From the NCBI RefSeq assembly GCF_008180865.1, contig NZ_VTEX01000001.1, positions 313,116-377,115 of the forward strand: a DNA stretch of 64,000 nucleotides. The letters are read 5' to 3'. Within the stretch, counting starts at the first letter, position 1; each line of letters begins with the position of its first letter. Positions 16,615 through 25,672 of the stretch are shown piece after piece. The stretch comes from Rossellomorea aquimaris (GTDB lineage Bacteria; Bacillota; Bacilli; Bacillales; Bacillaceae_B). The notes beneath the pieces were generated by a model. That model had not been told where the DNA came from. It did not search any database and saw only the letters and a list, made by a program, of their open reading frames with translations. Made by a program: the position numbers and the translations under genes.

Positions 16615-17670
16615 TTGAATACATATCCAAATACGAAGAAAACACTTGAAATAATTAAGGAGCTTGTTGAAATTCCAAGTCCTTCAGGAAACACTAATAA
16701 GATAATGAATTTTGTTGAGGATTATCTATCAGACTTAGATGTAGAAATGAAAAGAAACCGAAAAGGTGCACTGATCATTACGCTGCCTGGCGAAGATACA
16801 GGAAGGCATCGTATGCTGACGGCCCATGTGGATGCCCTTGGTGCCATGGTCAAGGAAATCAAGGGGGATGGACGTTTGCGTTTATCCATGATAGGTGGAT
16901 TCAGATGGAATGCAGTCGAAGGGGAGTATTGTCAGATCGAAACCTCTTTAGGCAGAACTTACAGTGGAACCATTCTCATGCATCAAACATCCGTACATGT
17001 ATACAAAAATGCGGGTGAGGCGAAAAGGGACGAAACAAATATAGAAGTCCGCATTGATGAAAAAGTCCAAAATGCAAAGGAAGTAAGGGAACTTGGCATA
17101 GAGGTTGGTGACTTTGTTTCCTTTGATCCGCGCGCTGAAATTACAGAAAGCGGGTTTATTAAGTCCCGCCACTTAGATGATAAGGCAAGTGTGGGTATGC
17201 TACTACGCTTAATTCACCAAATCAAATCAGAAGGAATCACACTTCCTTATACGACCCACTTCTTAATATCCAATAACGAAGAAATAGGATATGGGGGGAA
17301 TTCCAATATTCCTGAAGAAACCATTGAATATCTGGCGGTGGATATGGGAGCAATCGGTGATGGACAATCAACGGATGAATACACCGTTTCTATTTGTGCG
17401 AAGGACTCGAGTGGACCCTATCATTACGAATTGCGTAAACACTTAGTCTCATTAGCTGAAGAAAACGGGATCGAATATAAGGTCGATATTTATCCTTACT
17501 ATGGTTCCGATGCATCAGCCGCGATCCGTGCAGGCTTTGACATCGTTCATGGACTGATCGGTGCGGGCATCGATGCTTCTCATGCATATGAGCGAACGCA
17601 TGAATCCTCGATCCTCAATACGGAAAAATTACTTTGGCACTATGTTCAATCAAAGATGGTTGTGGAGTAA
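16615..17670 (+). CDS. M42 family metallopeptidase (glutamyl aminopeptidase type)
   Basis: A 351-residue co-catalytic di-zinc aminopeptidase of the M42 family (YsdC/PepA/FrvX). Metal and catalytic residues are visible in TAHVDALGAMV, RHLDDKASVG, SNNEEIGYGGNSNI (catalytic Glu-Glu), AVDMGA and the final SHAYERTH. These enzymes form large tetrahedral assemblies that trim peptides in the cytosol. TTG is the start, with AGGGAGGGAG upstream. B. subtilis carries several such paralogues, so the exact orthologue is left open. Confidence 0.92.
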   Translation: MNTYPNTKKTLEIIKELVEIPSPSGNTNKIMNFVEDYLSDLDVEMKRNRKGALIITLPGEDTGRHRMLTAHVDALGAMVKEIKGDGRLRLSMIGGFRWNAVEGEYCQIETSLGRTYSGTILMHQTSVHVYKNAGEAKRDETNIEVRIDEKVQNAKEVRELGIEVGDFVSFDPRAEITESGFIKSRHLDDKASVGMLLRLIHQIKSEGITLPYTTHFLISNNEEIGYGGNSNIPEETIEYLAVDMGAIGDGQSTDEYTVSICAKDSSGPYHYELRKHLVSLAEENGIEYKVDIYPYYGSDASAAIRAGFDIVHGLIGAGIDASHAYERTHESSILNTEKLLWHYVQSKMVVE

Positions 17671-17674
17671 AGTG

Positions 17675-17719
17675 AAGTCTTTGGTCACCCTGATTATTGG
17701 TGTGATCAAAGACTTTTTT
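17675..17719 (+). terminator. Terminator after the M42 peptidase gene
   Basis: AAGTCTTTG and CAAAGACTT outer arms with an inner GTCACC/GGTGTGAT pairing, followed by a T-run. Confidence 0.85.
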
Positions 17720-17856
17720 GTTTTAGCCATCGTGAATGGGGGTATGGTGACATTTGTGTGAGAAAAGTTTGTTTTGATTATAGGAGGTATTTCTCTTATC
17801 AAAGCGAAGATGATAAGATAAAATAGATACAATATTAATACAAAAGAGGTAAGCAA

Positions 17857-19332
17857 ATGATTACATATAATCTATTAGACAGCATTAAATTAAAAACCAT
17901 TTACGGTGAATTGCCTTCAGAAATAAACGAAATTCATGTCGATTCCAGAAAAGTGACAGAAGGAAGCATGTTTGTGTGTACAAGAGGCTACACAGTGGAT
18001 GGACATGATTATGCACATATGGCCGTTGAAAAAGGAGCCACCCTGATCATAGCAGAAAAACAATTAGACATCGATTTAAATAAAGCAGCATTAGTCGTAG
18101 TTAAAGACTCATTCAAAGCCTTGTCTCAATTATCCAATAAGTATTATGATTACCCTTCCAAGAAGTTAACGGTTTTCGGCGTAACGGGAACCAATGGTAA
18201 GACTACAGTGAGTAACCTGATCCACTCCATTCTGAAAAATGACAGCCGGAGTTCTGCATTATCCGGTACAATCGGCTTTAATTTAGATGGAGAGTTACTC
18301 CCGAGTGAAAACACAACCTGTGACAACTTAACGAACCAGCAGATGCTGCAAAGAGCGATAAATCGTGATATTCAGAATTTCACCCTTGAAGTATCCTCAC
18401 ACGGACTCGCGTTGGGTAGGCTTTGGGGAATCGACTTTGATGTGGTGGCTTTCACCAACTTAAGTCATGATCATTTGGATTATCACGGAACGATGGAACA
18501 CTATGGCTATGCCAAAGGATTATTGTTTTCTCAACTAGGTCAGGACCTTCAAGAACCAAAATACGCTGTTCTAAATGCAGATGACGAATGGTATGAGCGC
18601 TACAGCTATATGACTCCTCATGAAGTGATCAGCTATGGACTTGAAGGGCACGCAGACTTCAAAGCAGAAAATGTAGAATATTTTAATGATCTAACAAAGT
18701 TTACACTTGTATCTCCTCAAGGAAGCTTTGAGGTAGAAATGAAGTTATTAGGGAAGTTCAATGTTTACAATGTACTGACAGCCATGGCATGTTTGTATGC
18801 GAAGGGGATGGAAGTATCCAGACTAGTGGAAATTGTACGCGATCTCCCACCTGTAAGTGGGAGAATGGAGAAGGTTGAAATGGAAGCACCTCTATCCGTT
18901 TACATCGATTATGCACATACGCCTGATGCAATCGAAAATGCCATTCAATCCGTCCTGCCGTTTAAAGAAAACAAGATCATTTTCCTCGTTGGTACAGGAG
19001 GAAATCGTGATAAGACAAAACGTCCTACGATGGCAGAAAAGGCATCACTAGCAGACTATGTGATTTTAACAACAGACGACCCGCGATATGAAGAATACGA
19101 TAGCATTCTAAAAGATCTTGAAAAAGGAATGCAGCATGAACAATACGCTTTAATCGGGGATCGCGCCGAAGCGGTTAAGCATGCAGTGGAGGTAAGTGAA
19201 CCGGGGGATATCATCATCTTTGCCGGTAAAGGTCATGAGGATTATCAAATCATCGAAAATACGAAATATCCTCATAGTGACAAGAATATTGCGATAGAAG
19301 AAAGCAAGTTGAAGTACGGTGTAACTGAATAA
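17857..19332 (+). CDS. murE: Stand-alone MurE-type UDP-MurNAc-tripeptide ligase
   Basis: A 491-residue Mur ligase, complete in three domains. The ATP loop is VTGTNGKTTVSNLIH (about 109-123). The carbamylated Lys lies in GTMEHYGYAKGLLF, and NLSHDHLDYHG is the family hallmark. The third-amino-acid recognition loop reads TTDDPRYEEYDSI; DNPR is the usual meso-diaminopimelate signature, so DDPR keeps the Arg that binds DAP. The enzyme adds the third residue of the peptidoglycan stem peptide. It is outside any division/cell-wall cluster, which suggests a second copy beside the usual dcw murE. Substrate is probably DAP but not certain. Confidence 0.88.
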   Translation: MITYNLLDSIKLKTIYGELPSEINEIHVDSRKVTEGSMFVCTRGYTVDGHDYAHMAVEKGATLIIAEKQLDIDLNKAALVVVKDSFKALSQLSNKYYDYPSKKLTVFGVTGTNGKTTVSNLIHSILKNDSRSSALSGTIGFNLDGELLPSENTTCDNLTNQQMLQRAINRDIQNFTLEVSSHGLALGRLWGIDFDVVAFTNLSHDHLDYHGTMEHYGYAKGLLFSQLGQDLQEPKYAVLNADDEWYERYSYMTPHEVISYGLEGHADFKAENVEYFNDLTKFTLVSPQGSFEVEMKLLGKFNVYNVLTAMACLYAKGMEVSRLVEIVRDLPPVSGRMEKVEMEAPLSVYIDYAHTPDAIENAIQSVLPFKENKIIFLVGTGGNRDKTKRPTMAEKASLADYVILTTDDPRYEEYDSILKDLEKGMQHEQYALIGDRAEAVKHAVEVSEPGDIIIFAGKGHEDYQIIENTKYPHSDKNIAIEESKLKYGVTE

Positions 19333-19345
19333 TTTTCTACGGAGT

Positions 19346-19382
19346 AACAGACCAATATGAATGATGTTGGTCTGTTTTTTTA
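19346..19382 (+). terminator. Terminator after murE
   Basis: AACAGACCAA and TTGGTCTGTT with an 11-nt loop and a seven-T run. Confidence 0.9.
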
Positions 19383-19445
19383 TATGTACATAGACGGCTT
19401 TCATAAACTTTGGTAAATTTAAACTATATATTAAATGATGAGAGA

Positions 19446-20513
19446 ATGAAGCTTATGAGATTTTCGTTGTACTTGAATGATTACGAAACTGAGAAGTTGT
19501 TTTCTACTTTGAGGTGGCTATTTGTTGTGATAGCTACTCTCATATTTTACGTACCGCCCTTTTCTGATAATATCACTACCAATAAAACGTTCTTTCCCTA
19601 TTTATTAGTATCCGGGGTCATCTATATGCTTGTGACTCAAATTGCACTTATTCGGGCAAGGGATGATAAAAAAAGTCTCCAATTCATCTTAAAAGCCGGG
19701 ATAATATTCGATTTCCTGGCATTGATCTGGCTGATGTATTTATCAGAAGGGATACATAGTCCGCTTTATCCAATTTCCATATTGTTTGTCATGCATGCAA
19801 CCATTTATTGGAGAACCAAAGGGGCCCTCATTTCTCTTGCAGTATTTAGTCTTGCATACCTTTTGATGGGAATCTTGACCGTCAACTTAACAGATTTCCA
19901 ACATTATTTCACTCTTTCTTTAAATTTGTTTTTCCTTTGGATCATTGGCCTTTTCGGTGCTCTGATCATGCTCCGTGAGCGAGCTCATTATGCGCAAAAA
20001 GAAGCCTATCATCATCTCGCACATAGAGATTATTTATCTGGCTTGTTCAATCAACTATCGTTTCAGGAGAAGTTTAAACGGAAAGTGGATGCGAATGAAT
20101 CTTTCACCTTACTCCTTGGTGACATCGATGATTTCAAAAAGGTGAATGATGATTACGGGCATTTAACCGGGGATGAAGTGATTCGAAAGGTTGGGGAAGT
20201 ATTTCGTACTATCACGGAGCCCTATAAGGGACAGGCATTTCGATATGGAGGGGAAGAATTTGTCATCTTACTGCCTCAAATGGATGACCATGTTATCCAC
20301 CTGTTTTTAAAGGACTTGTATTACCGCTTGGAGGCTCTAACGCCTATTGCGATTTCCATGAGTTTTGGCCAGGCTGAAACAACGGAAGCCAATGACCCGG
20401 AAAAGCTAATCGCACTTGCCGATCAAAGGCTTTATGTAGCTAAGAAAGCGGGAAAGGGAAGGACCTGCCTTGCAAATGATGAGCTTTACATTCCATCAGC
20501 AGTCTATAGATGA
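19446..20513 (+). CDS. Membrane-bound diguanylate cyclase (GGDEF)
   Basis: A protein of about 355 residues that makes cyclic di-GMP from two GTP. The N-terminal half has about six hydrophobic segments (5TM/7TM-like sensor). The GGDEF domain begins at HRDYLSGLFNQLSF and shows GDIDDFKKVNDDYGHLTGD and the active site RYGGEEF. No RxxD inhibitory site lies at the usual place before the motif, so product inhibition may be absent. The start is uncertain: ATG at 19446 or 19455 fits a GAGAGA site better than the frame opening at 19410. It is separated from the convergent nucleoside transporter gene by a palindrome. The EAL protein 3.6 kb downstream could oppose it. Confidence 0.9.
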   Translation: MKLMRFSLYLNDYETEKLFSTLRWLFVVIATLIFYVPPFSDNITTNKTFFPYLLVSGVIYMLVTQIALIRARDDKKSLQFILKAGIIFDFLALIWLMYLSEGIHSPLYPISILFVMHATIYWRTKGALISLAVFSLAYLLMGILTVNLTDFQHYFTLSLNLFFLWIIGLFGALIMLRERAHYAQKEAYHHLAHRDYLSGLFNQLSFQEKFKRKVDANESFTLLLGDIDDFKKVNDDYGHLTGDEVIRKVGEVFRTITEPYKGQAFRYGGEEFVILLPQMDDHVIHLFLKDLYYRLEALTPIAISMSFGQAETTEANDPEKLIALADQRLYVAKKAGKGRTCLANDELYIPSAVYR

Positions 20514-20516
20514 AAA

Positions 20517-20542
20517 GAAGCTGTCCACATGTGGACAGCTTC
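20517..20542. terminator. Perfect palindromic bidirectional terminator
   Basis: A 26-bp perfect palindrome centred on CACATGTG, between convergent genes. It lies 4 nt after the GGDEF stop codon. Confidence 0.88.
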
Positions 20543-20559
20543 CTTTATAATCATATATA

Positions 20560-21777
20560 TTATACGAACATACCAGCAATTGCCGCACTTAGTAACGAAG
20601 CGAGTGCACCGGCAATGACGGCTTTTAATCCTAAGCGGGCGATATCTCCTCTGCGGTCAGGGGCAAGGTTACCAAGTCCACCAAGTAAAATACCTAATGA
20701 AGAAAGGTTGGCAAATCCGCATAGTGCGAAGGAGATGATAGCTACCGCTTTATCCGATAAGTTCCCGATTTCAGGAGCAAACGCGGAATAAGCAACGAAT
20801 TCGTTGATGACAAGCTTTTGTCCAATGAAGTTTCCGGCGATGACTGCCTCACTCCAAGGTACTCCAATAGCAAAAGCAAGTGGAGCAAAGGCGTAACCAA
20901 GGATAAGTTCCAGTGAAAGGCTGTCCATACCGAACAAGCCGCCTACTAAGCCAAGCAATCCGTTGATCATCGCGACAAGTGCGATAAAGGCCAGTAGCAT
21001 TGCACCGATATTTAAAGCTAATTGAAGCCCGACGCTGGCCCCTTTAGCCGCTGCATCGATGACATTTGCAGAATCAGAATCCGCTTCCATATCAAGCTCT
21101 TTTGGTTCTGGTGTATTATCTGTCTCAGGTACAAATAATTTTGCCAACACAAGTCCTGCAGGAGCAGCCATGAAGCTTGCTGCCAGTAAGTATTCCAAAG
21201 GAACCCCTAATAAGGAATATCCGACTAATACAGACCCTGCAACAGAAGCAAGTCCACCCGTCATGACTGCGAAAAGTTCCGATTCAGTCATTCTGGATAG
21301 ATAAGGTCTTACTACTAACGGAGCCTCAGTTTGGCCGACGAAAATATTCGCTGCTGCAGAAAGCGACTCCGCCTTTCTTGTTCCTAACAGCTTTGCCAGT
21401 CCGCCACCTAAAATTTTGATGAAAAATTGCATGATTTTAAGATAGTAAAGGACTGAAATTAAAGCTGAAAAGAAAATAACGACAGGAAGGACATTAAACG
21501 CAAAAATAAACGCTATATTGGATTCTTCCGTATAAAGTCCTCCAAAAAGGAAGGTGATCCCTTCATTTGAATAATTGATAATAGCGTTTACAACTTGAGT
21601 CAATCCTTTTAGAGAATTCTGACCCCAAGAAGTTTCTAACACGATAAAAGCGAAAAATAACTGTATAGCTAGTCCTCCAAGGACGGTTCTGAAATTAATA
21701 CGCTTTTTGTTCGTAGAAAATGCAAAAGCAATTCCCAGAACGACAATAATACCCATGATACCCCATAAATATTGCAC
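20560..21777 (-). CDS. NupC-type concentrative nucleoside transporter
   Basis: A 405-residue CNT-family symporter for nucleosides with about ten membrane segments. Family motifs are present: FVGQTEAPLVVRPYLSRMTESELFAVMTGG (about 145-175) and the second repeat near GNFIGQKLVINEFVAYSAF. The GTG at 21777 lies 6 nt after AGAGGTG; an earlier GTG overlaps that site, so the shorter form is preferred. B. subtilis has NupC, NupG and YutK; which one this equals is not clear. It is monocistronic, with no purine riboswitch seen upstream. Confidence 0.9.
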   Translation of the reverse strand: MQYLWGIMGIIVVLGIAFAFSTNKKRINFRTVLGGLAIQLFFAFIVLETSWGQNSLKGLTQVVNAIINYSNEGITFLFGGLYTEESNIAFIFAFNVLPVVIFFSALISVLYYLKIMQFFIKILGGGLAKLLGTRKAESLSAAANIFVGQTEAPLVVRPYLSRMTESELFAVMTGGLASVAGSVLVGYSLLGVPLEYLLAASFMAAPAGLVLAKLFVPETDNTPEPKELDMEADSDSANVIDAAAKGASVGLQLALNIGAMLLAFIALVAMINGLLGLVGGLFGMDSLSLELILGYAFAPLAFAIGVPWSEAVIAGNFIGQKLVINEFVAYSAFAPEIGNLSDKAVAIISFALCGFANLSSLGILLGGLGNLAPDRRGDIARLGLKAVIAGALASLLSAAIAGMFV

Positions 21778-21949
21778 TTCTTTCACCTCTTCGAAATTTA
21801 AGTTTGTAACTTGATGCTTTCGGTTTTTTATTTTACAATTCTTTCAGACGTCTGACAACCTACAATTACACGATTTTCTTAAAGTTGTACGGACAACATC
21901 GTCATTAGTATGCGCCAATAAAGCGTTTTCATGAAAGGGGATACACATT

Positions 21950-22183
21950 TTGAAGATCAGAAAAAATTTTTTGGAAGGCATGGAACAAAAAGTATATATC
22001 TATGAAAACAAGAAGGATGAGTTCATATTGATTGCAGTCCCGGATATTCAATGGTCTTATTCTTTCACCTATGATGAAGATAATATACAAACTAAAATAC
22101 TGGAATCATTACAGGGAAGGGTTTCAAAAGAAACAGCAGGAACATTAAGTTCCCGGATTGTTCAATGGACAAGTGAAATGTAA
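21950..22183 (+). CDS. YueH-like small protein
   Basis: A 77-residue protein starting at TTG with GGGG 10 nt upstream. The pattern of an N-terminal KIRKNFLEG, then VYIYENKKDEFILIAVPDIQWSYSFTYDED, and a final RIVQWTSEM resembles the YueH family of Bacillus, as far as I recall it. It is soluble, predicted alpha/beta, with no known activity. It sits alone upstream of prfC. Confidence 0.65.
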   Translation: MKIRKNFLEGMEQKVYIYENKKDEFILIAVPDIQWSYSFTYDEDNIQTKILESLQGRVSKETAGTLSSRIVQWTSEM

Positions 22184-22364
22184 GTGTCCTTAAAGCCATT
22201 TTGATGAATACTGTATGGGCGTGATAGTGAAAATGCAAAATTCATACCAATAGGAAATGATGTGTGAAACATCCCTGATTTACTAAGGTATTGATTCTTT
22301 GTTGCATTGTCACTTTAGAACGAATATGATGAGAAAGTGAGAATGACGAGAAAGGATTTTATGA

Positions 22365-23933
22365 ATGAAAATTGACTTTATACAGGAAGTTCAGTCAAGA
22401 CGGACTTTCGCTATTATTTCCCACCCGGATGCCGGGAAAACAACATTAACTGAGCAGCTTCTTCTCTTTGGAGGGGCGATTCGGGCAGCTGGGACTGTAA
22501 AAGGTAAGAAATCAGGAAAGTTCGCTACATCTGATTGGATGGAAATTGAGAAGCAGAGAGGGATTTCAGTCACTTCTTCTGTTATGGCTTTCGACTATGA
22601 TGATTATCGGGTGAATATCCTGGATACACCTGGTCACCAGGACTTTTCTGAAGATACTTATAGAACATTGATGGCTGTTGATAGTGCGGTTATGATCATT
22701 GATTCAGCCAAAGGGATTGAAGCACAAACCTTAAAGCTTTTCAAAGTTTGCCGAATGAGAGGCATACCGATCTTCACATTCATTAATAAGCTCGATCGTC
22801 AAGGCCGTGAACCATTGGAATTATTGGAAGAGCTTGAAGAAGTACTTGGAATTCAATCTTATCCGATGAATTGGCCGATAGGAATGGGGAAAGAATTCTT
22901 AGGTATCTATGATCGCTTCCATAATCGAATTGAGCAATTCCGCGTGGAGGATGAAGATCGTTTCATTCCTTTAAACGATGAAGGTGAAATCGAGGGAGAA
23001 CACCCACTGAAGGAAAGCAACCTATATGATCAGACCCTTGAAGATGTGTTGCTTCTGAACGAAGCGGGAAACCAGTTTTCACGTGAGAGAATAGCGAATG
23101 GAGAGCTTTCTCCCGTTTTCTTCGGTAGTGCATTGACGAATTTCGGTGTTCAAACGTTTCTTGAAACGTATTTACAATTTGCACCATCTCCTCAGCCAAG
23201 GAATTCCGACGCAGGAGAAATTGAGCCGACGGCAGAGGAGTTCTCTGGTTTCGTGTTCAAGATTCAAGCCAATATGAATCCAGCTCACCGTGACCGGATT
23301 GCATTTCTCCGCATTTGTTCTGGGCAATTCGAAAGAGGGATGACGGTTAATCTTTCCCGCACAGGTAAATCGATTAAGCTTGCTCAATCCACACAATTTC
23401 TTGCAGACGATCGAAGCACTGTAAACGAAGCAGTAAGTGGGGATATTATCGGGGTTTATGACACGGGTACGTATCAAATAGGTGATACGCTTGTTCAAGG
23501 AAAGCAGAGCTTCCAATATGAAAAGCTCCCTCAATTTACACCTGAACTTTTTGTTCGTGTTACAGCTAAGAACGTAATGAAACAGAAGCATTTTCAAAAA
23601 GGGATTCTTCAACTGGTTCAAGAAGGGGCCATCCAATACTATAAGACCCGCACGGAAGATATTATACTTGGTGCAGTCGGACAGCTACAGTTTGAAGTAT
23701 TCGAGCACAGAATGAAAAATGAGTATAATGTTGATGTGAAAATGGAACCGATTGGATCAAAAATAGCCAGATGGATTGAAAATGAAGAAGATGTTAAGGA
23801 AACAATGTCAAGCTCTCGAAGCATGCTGGTGAAAGACCGTCATGATAACCTGGTATTCTTGTTTGAAAATGATTTTGCCATGAGATGGTTCAATGATAAA
23901 AATCCGGATATTCGATTATATAGTTTGATGTAA
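22365..23933 (+). CDS. prfC: Peptide chain release factor 3
   Basis: A 522-residue translational GTPase that recycles RF1/RF2 from terminating ribosomes. GTPase motifs are complete: G1 [14 protein letters not shown] (about 19-32), G2 in [12 protein letters not shown]3 [15 protein letters not shown]4 [11 protein letters not shown]. The RF3-specific C-terminal domain follows ([19 protein letters not shown]). An AGGA site lies before the ATG. RF3 is present in some Bacillaceae but, as I recall, not in B. subtilis. It is single, with a terminator. Confidence 0.96.
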   Translation: MKIDFIQEVQSRRTFAIISHPDAGKTTLTEQLLLFGGAIRAAGTVKGKKSGKFATSDWMEIEKQRGISVTSSVMAFDYDDYRVNILDTPGHQDFSEDTYRTLMAVDSAVMIIDSAKGIEAQTLKLFKVCRMRGIPIFTFINKLDRQGREPLELLEELEEVLGIQSYPMNWPIGMGKEFLGIYDRFHNRIEQFRVEDEDRFIPLNDEGEIEGEHPLKESNLYDQTLEDVLLLNEAGNQFSRERIANGELSPVFFGSALTNFGVQTFLETYLQFAPSPQPRNSDAGEIEPTAEEFSGFVFKIQANMNPAHRDRIAFLRICSGQFERGMTVNLSRTGKSIKLAQSTQFLADDRSTVNEAVSGDIIGVYDTGTYQIGDTLVQGKQSFQYEKLPQFTPELFVRVTAKNVMKQKHFQKGILQLVQEGAIQYYKTRTEDIILGAVGQLQFEVFEHRMKNEYNVDVKMEPIGSKIARWIENEEDVKETMSSSRSMLVKDRHDNLVFLFENDFAMRWFNDKNPDIRLYSLM

Positions 23934-23941
23934 AGATCGTG

Positions 23942-23982
23942 AACACCCCTCAAGGATTGGACTTGGAGGGGTGTTTTTTTGT
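23942..23982 (+). terminator. Terminator of prfC
   Basis: AACACCCCTC and GAGGGGTGTT with a 14-nt loop and a seven-T run. Confidence 0.92.
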
Positions 23983-24140
23983 AGTCGGAATGGAGGGTGT
24001 CATCTGGATATAATTGAACTTTTTACCATTATTAAGTGAATTTATCCTAGAATATATGTATATTAGTAGCATTGTTTAGGTGAAAAGTCTTAGTATATAC
24101 ATATAGGTAAAATTTTAATAATAAAGGGAGATAGTGGAGA

Positions 24141-25169
24141 ATGAACATATCGTGTGCAAATTGTGCAGTAACCATGGAGTATCATGATGCAGGGTACTTT
24201 TTCTTACATAATGATCATCATCATACCTTGCCGTTGAAGGGATATTCTTCGCAATTAGAAGATGGTACATATGTTTTTCCATATGAAAATCTGAATGTAC
24301 TATATGAAAAGCTTGTTAGAGAAGAGAAATTTTTGGAAGAGGGTGGATGGACGTGCAGCATTAATTGTATCGACCATCCGGGTTCATTCATGGAAGTAGG
24401 CAAATTCATATTGTTAATGAAACATAGAGAGATGGTAGAGATGATTCAGGATGGGGAATTCATCAGTCACCTTCAGCCGATCATTGATTTAAGCGACTAT
24501 AGTCTCTTGGGTTATGAATCTCTTTTACGGACAGCTGAACAATCAAAAAAGATTAATCCGGGAAAATTATTTGAAATTGCCGCCATAACAGGCTTTCATT
24601 CCATGTTAGACCAGAAAGCAAGGAAATCAGCGATTGAATGCCGTGTAGGTCAGGTGAAACCCGGTTTTAAAAGTTTCATTAATTTCCTTCCTTCTACGAT
24701 TTATAATCCTGAATTTTGTTTACGCCATACCTTTCAAATCGTGAACGAATTAGGTTTAAATCCTGAGGATCTTGTATTCGAAGTGGTGGAGACAGAGAAA
24801 ATTGGGGATGTGGAGCATTTAAAATCCGTCCTTGATGTATATAAGCGTGAAGGAATGAAAGTGGCGCTTGATGATGTTGGTTCCGGTTTTGCCACTGTCG
24901 AAATGCTGACTCTCCTTAAGCCAGACTATGTGAAAATTGACCGTTCTTTTATCAATCATTGTGATAGCGTTCCAGAGAACCAGGAGTTCTTACATAAGGT
25001 CATGAAGATTGCAACGGAGTTGAACATCCTTGTATTAGCAGAAGGGATTGAGAGGAAAGAAGAATTGCTATTCTGTAAAAAAATCGGTGTTCATTATGCA
25101 CAAGGCTACTTCATAGGAAAGCCGGCTCTTGAAGCAAAAGAACCATTTGTCCAATCCCTGTTTGTATAG
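24141..25169 (+). CDS. EAL-domain c-di-GMP phosphodiesterase with Cys/His-rich N-terminus
   Basis: A 342-residue protein. The EAL domain (about 100-335) keeps catalytic and metal residues: YESLLR (EAL equivalent), FINFLPST (Asn), EVVETE (Glu), DDVGSG (Asp-Asp), KIDRSF (Lys), AEGIE (Glu) and AQGYFIG (Gln). It should therefore hydrolyse c-di-GMP. The first 85 residues have CANC near the start, a run of His and Asp (HNDHHH) and a later CSINCIDH, looking like a metal-binding sensor rather than PAS or REC. There is no membrane segment. GGGAGATAG precedes the ATG. It is a single gene with a terminator. Confidence 0.9.
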   Translation: MNISCANCAVTMEYHDAGYFFLHNDHHHTLPLKGYSSQLEDGTYVFPYENLNVLYEKLVREEKFLEEGGWTCSINCIDHPGSFMEVGKFILLMKHREMVEMIQDGEFISHLQPIIDLSDYSLLGYESLLRTAEQSKKINPGKLFEIAAITGFHSMLDQKARKSAIECRVGQVKPGFKSFINFLPSTIYNPEFCLRHTFQIVNELGLNPEDLVFEVVETEKIGDVEHLKSVLDVYKREGMKVALDDVGSGFATVEMLTLLKPDYVKIDRSFINHCDSVPENQEFLHKVMKIATELNILVLAEGIERKEELLFCKKIGVHYAQGYFIGKPALEAKEPFVQSLFV

Positions 25170-25176
25170 CCGAAAT

Positions 25177-25208
25177 GACCTCTCTTCTTACAAAGAGGGG
25201 TATTTTTT
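25177..25208 (+). terminator. Terminator after the EAL gene
   Basis: ACCTCT and AGAGGGGT arms with a T-rich tail. Confidence 0.8.
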
Positions 25209-25269
25209 AATGAAAATCATTGACATATTTCAATACGATGATAAAATACTACTATAATTACTTTAGTGC

Positions 25270-25617
25270 TTAAAAGCGTTTAAGAGCGAAAGAGGATAAT
25301 GTCCTTGCGAGCTCTTAGCGATTAGATTAAATATTTTTGTCTTGAGCAACGCAGTAGGAAATAAGTGGACAGCAATCAGAGACTGGGCGGCAGGTGAGAG
25401 CCCAGGTCCATTATTTCTGAATTACATTGCTTATAAATCCTCTAAGTAAATGAGGCTTTATCCAGGGACAAACCTTTATGAAGTGGGAATAAACTACCTG
25501 TCAACTATTCATGAATAGTAGTGAATGAATAGTGGGAATGTATGACAATAGGTTTATTCCAATTAGGGTGGTAACGCGGAGAACTCTTCGTCCCTATTCG
25601 GGATGGAGAGTTCTTTT
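25270..25617 (+). promoter_or_regulatory. T-box leader, predicted tRNA-Tyr specificity
   Basis: The T-box sequence AGGGTGGTAACGCGG lies at 25565-25579 and the competing terminator at about 25579-25617 (GAGAACTCT against AGAGTTC and a T-run). In Stem I, the AGTA of the S-turn is at 25353-25356. GGAAATAA pairs with TTATTTC, and the descending strand reads GAATTACA, placing the specifier codon TAC at 25423-25425 in the usual GAA-N-codon-A context. This predicts control by uncharged tRNA-Tyr. An extra hairpin (AAGAGC/GCTCTT, about 25281-25317) precedes Stem I. Confidence 0.9.
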
Positions 25618-25672
25618 TGTTGTTCTTTCTGTTCCAATTCATCAATTTCAACTTAGAGAAGGAAGTGTTACT

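Noticed and set aside
23172-23636. 154-codon minus-strand frame
   Set aside because: Antisense to prfC and without recognisable protein features.
25532-25672. N-terminal extension of the NhaC-family protein
   Set aside because: It would translate through the T-box antiterminator. The ATG at 25673 has its own site and begins the conserved protein.
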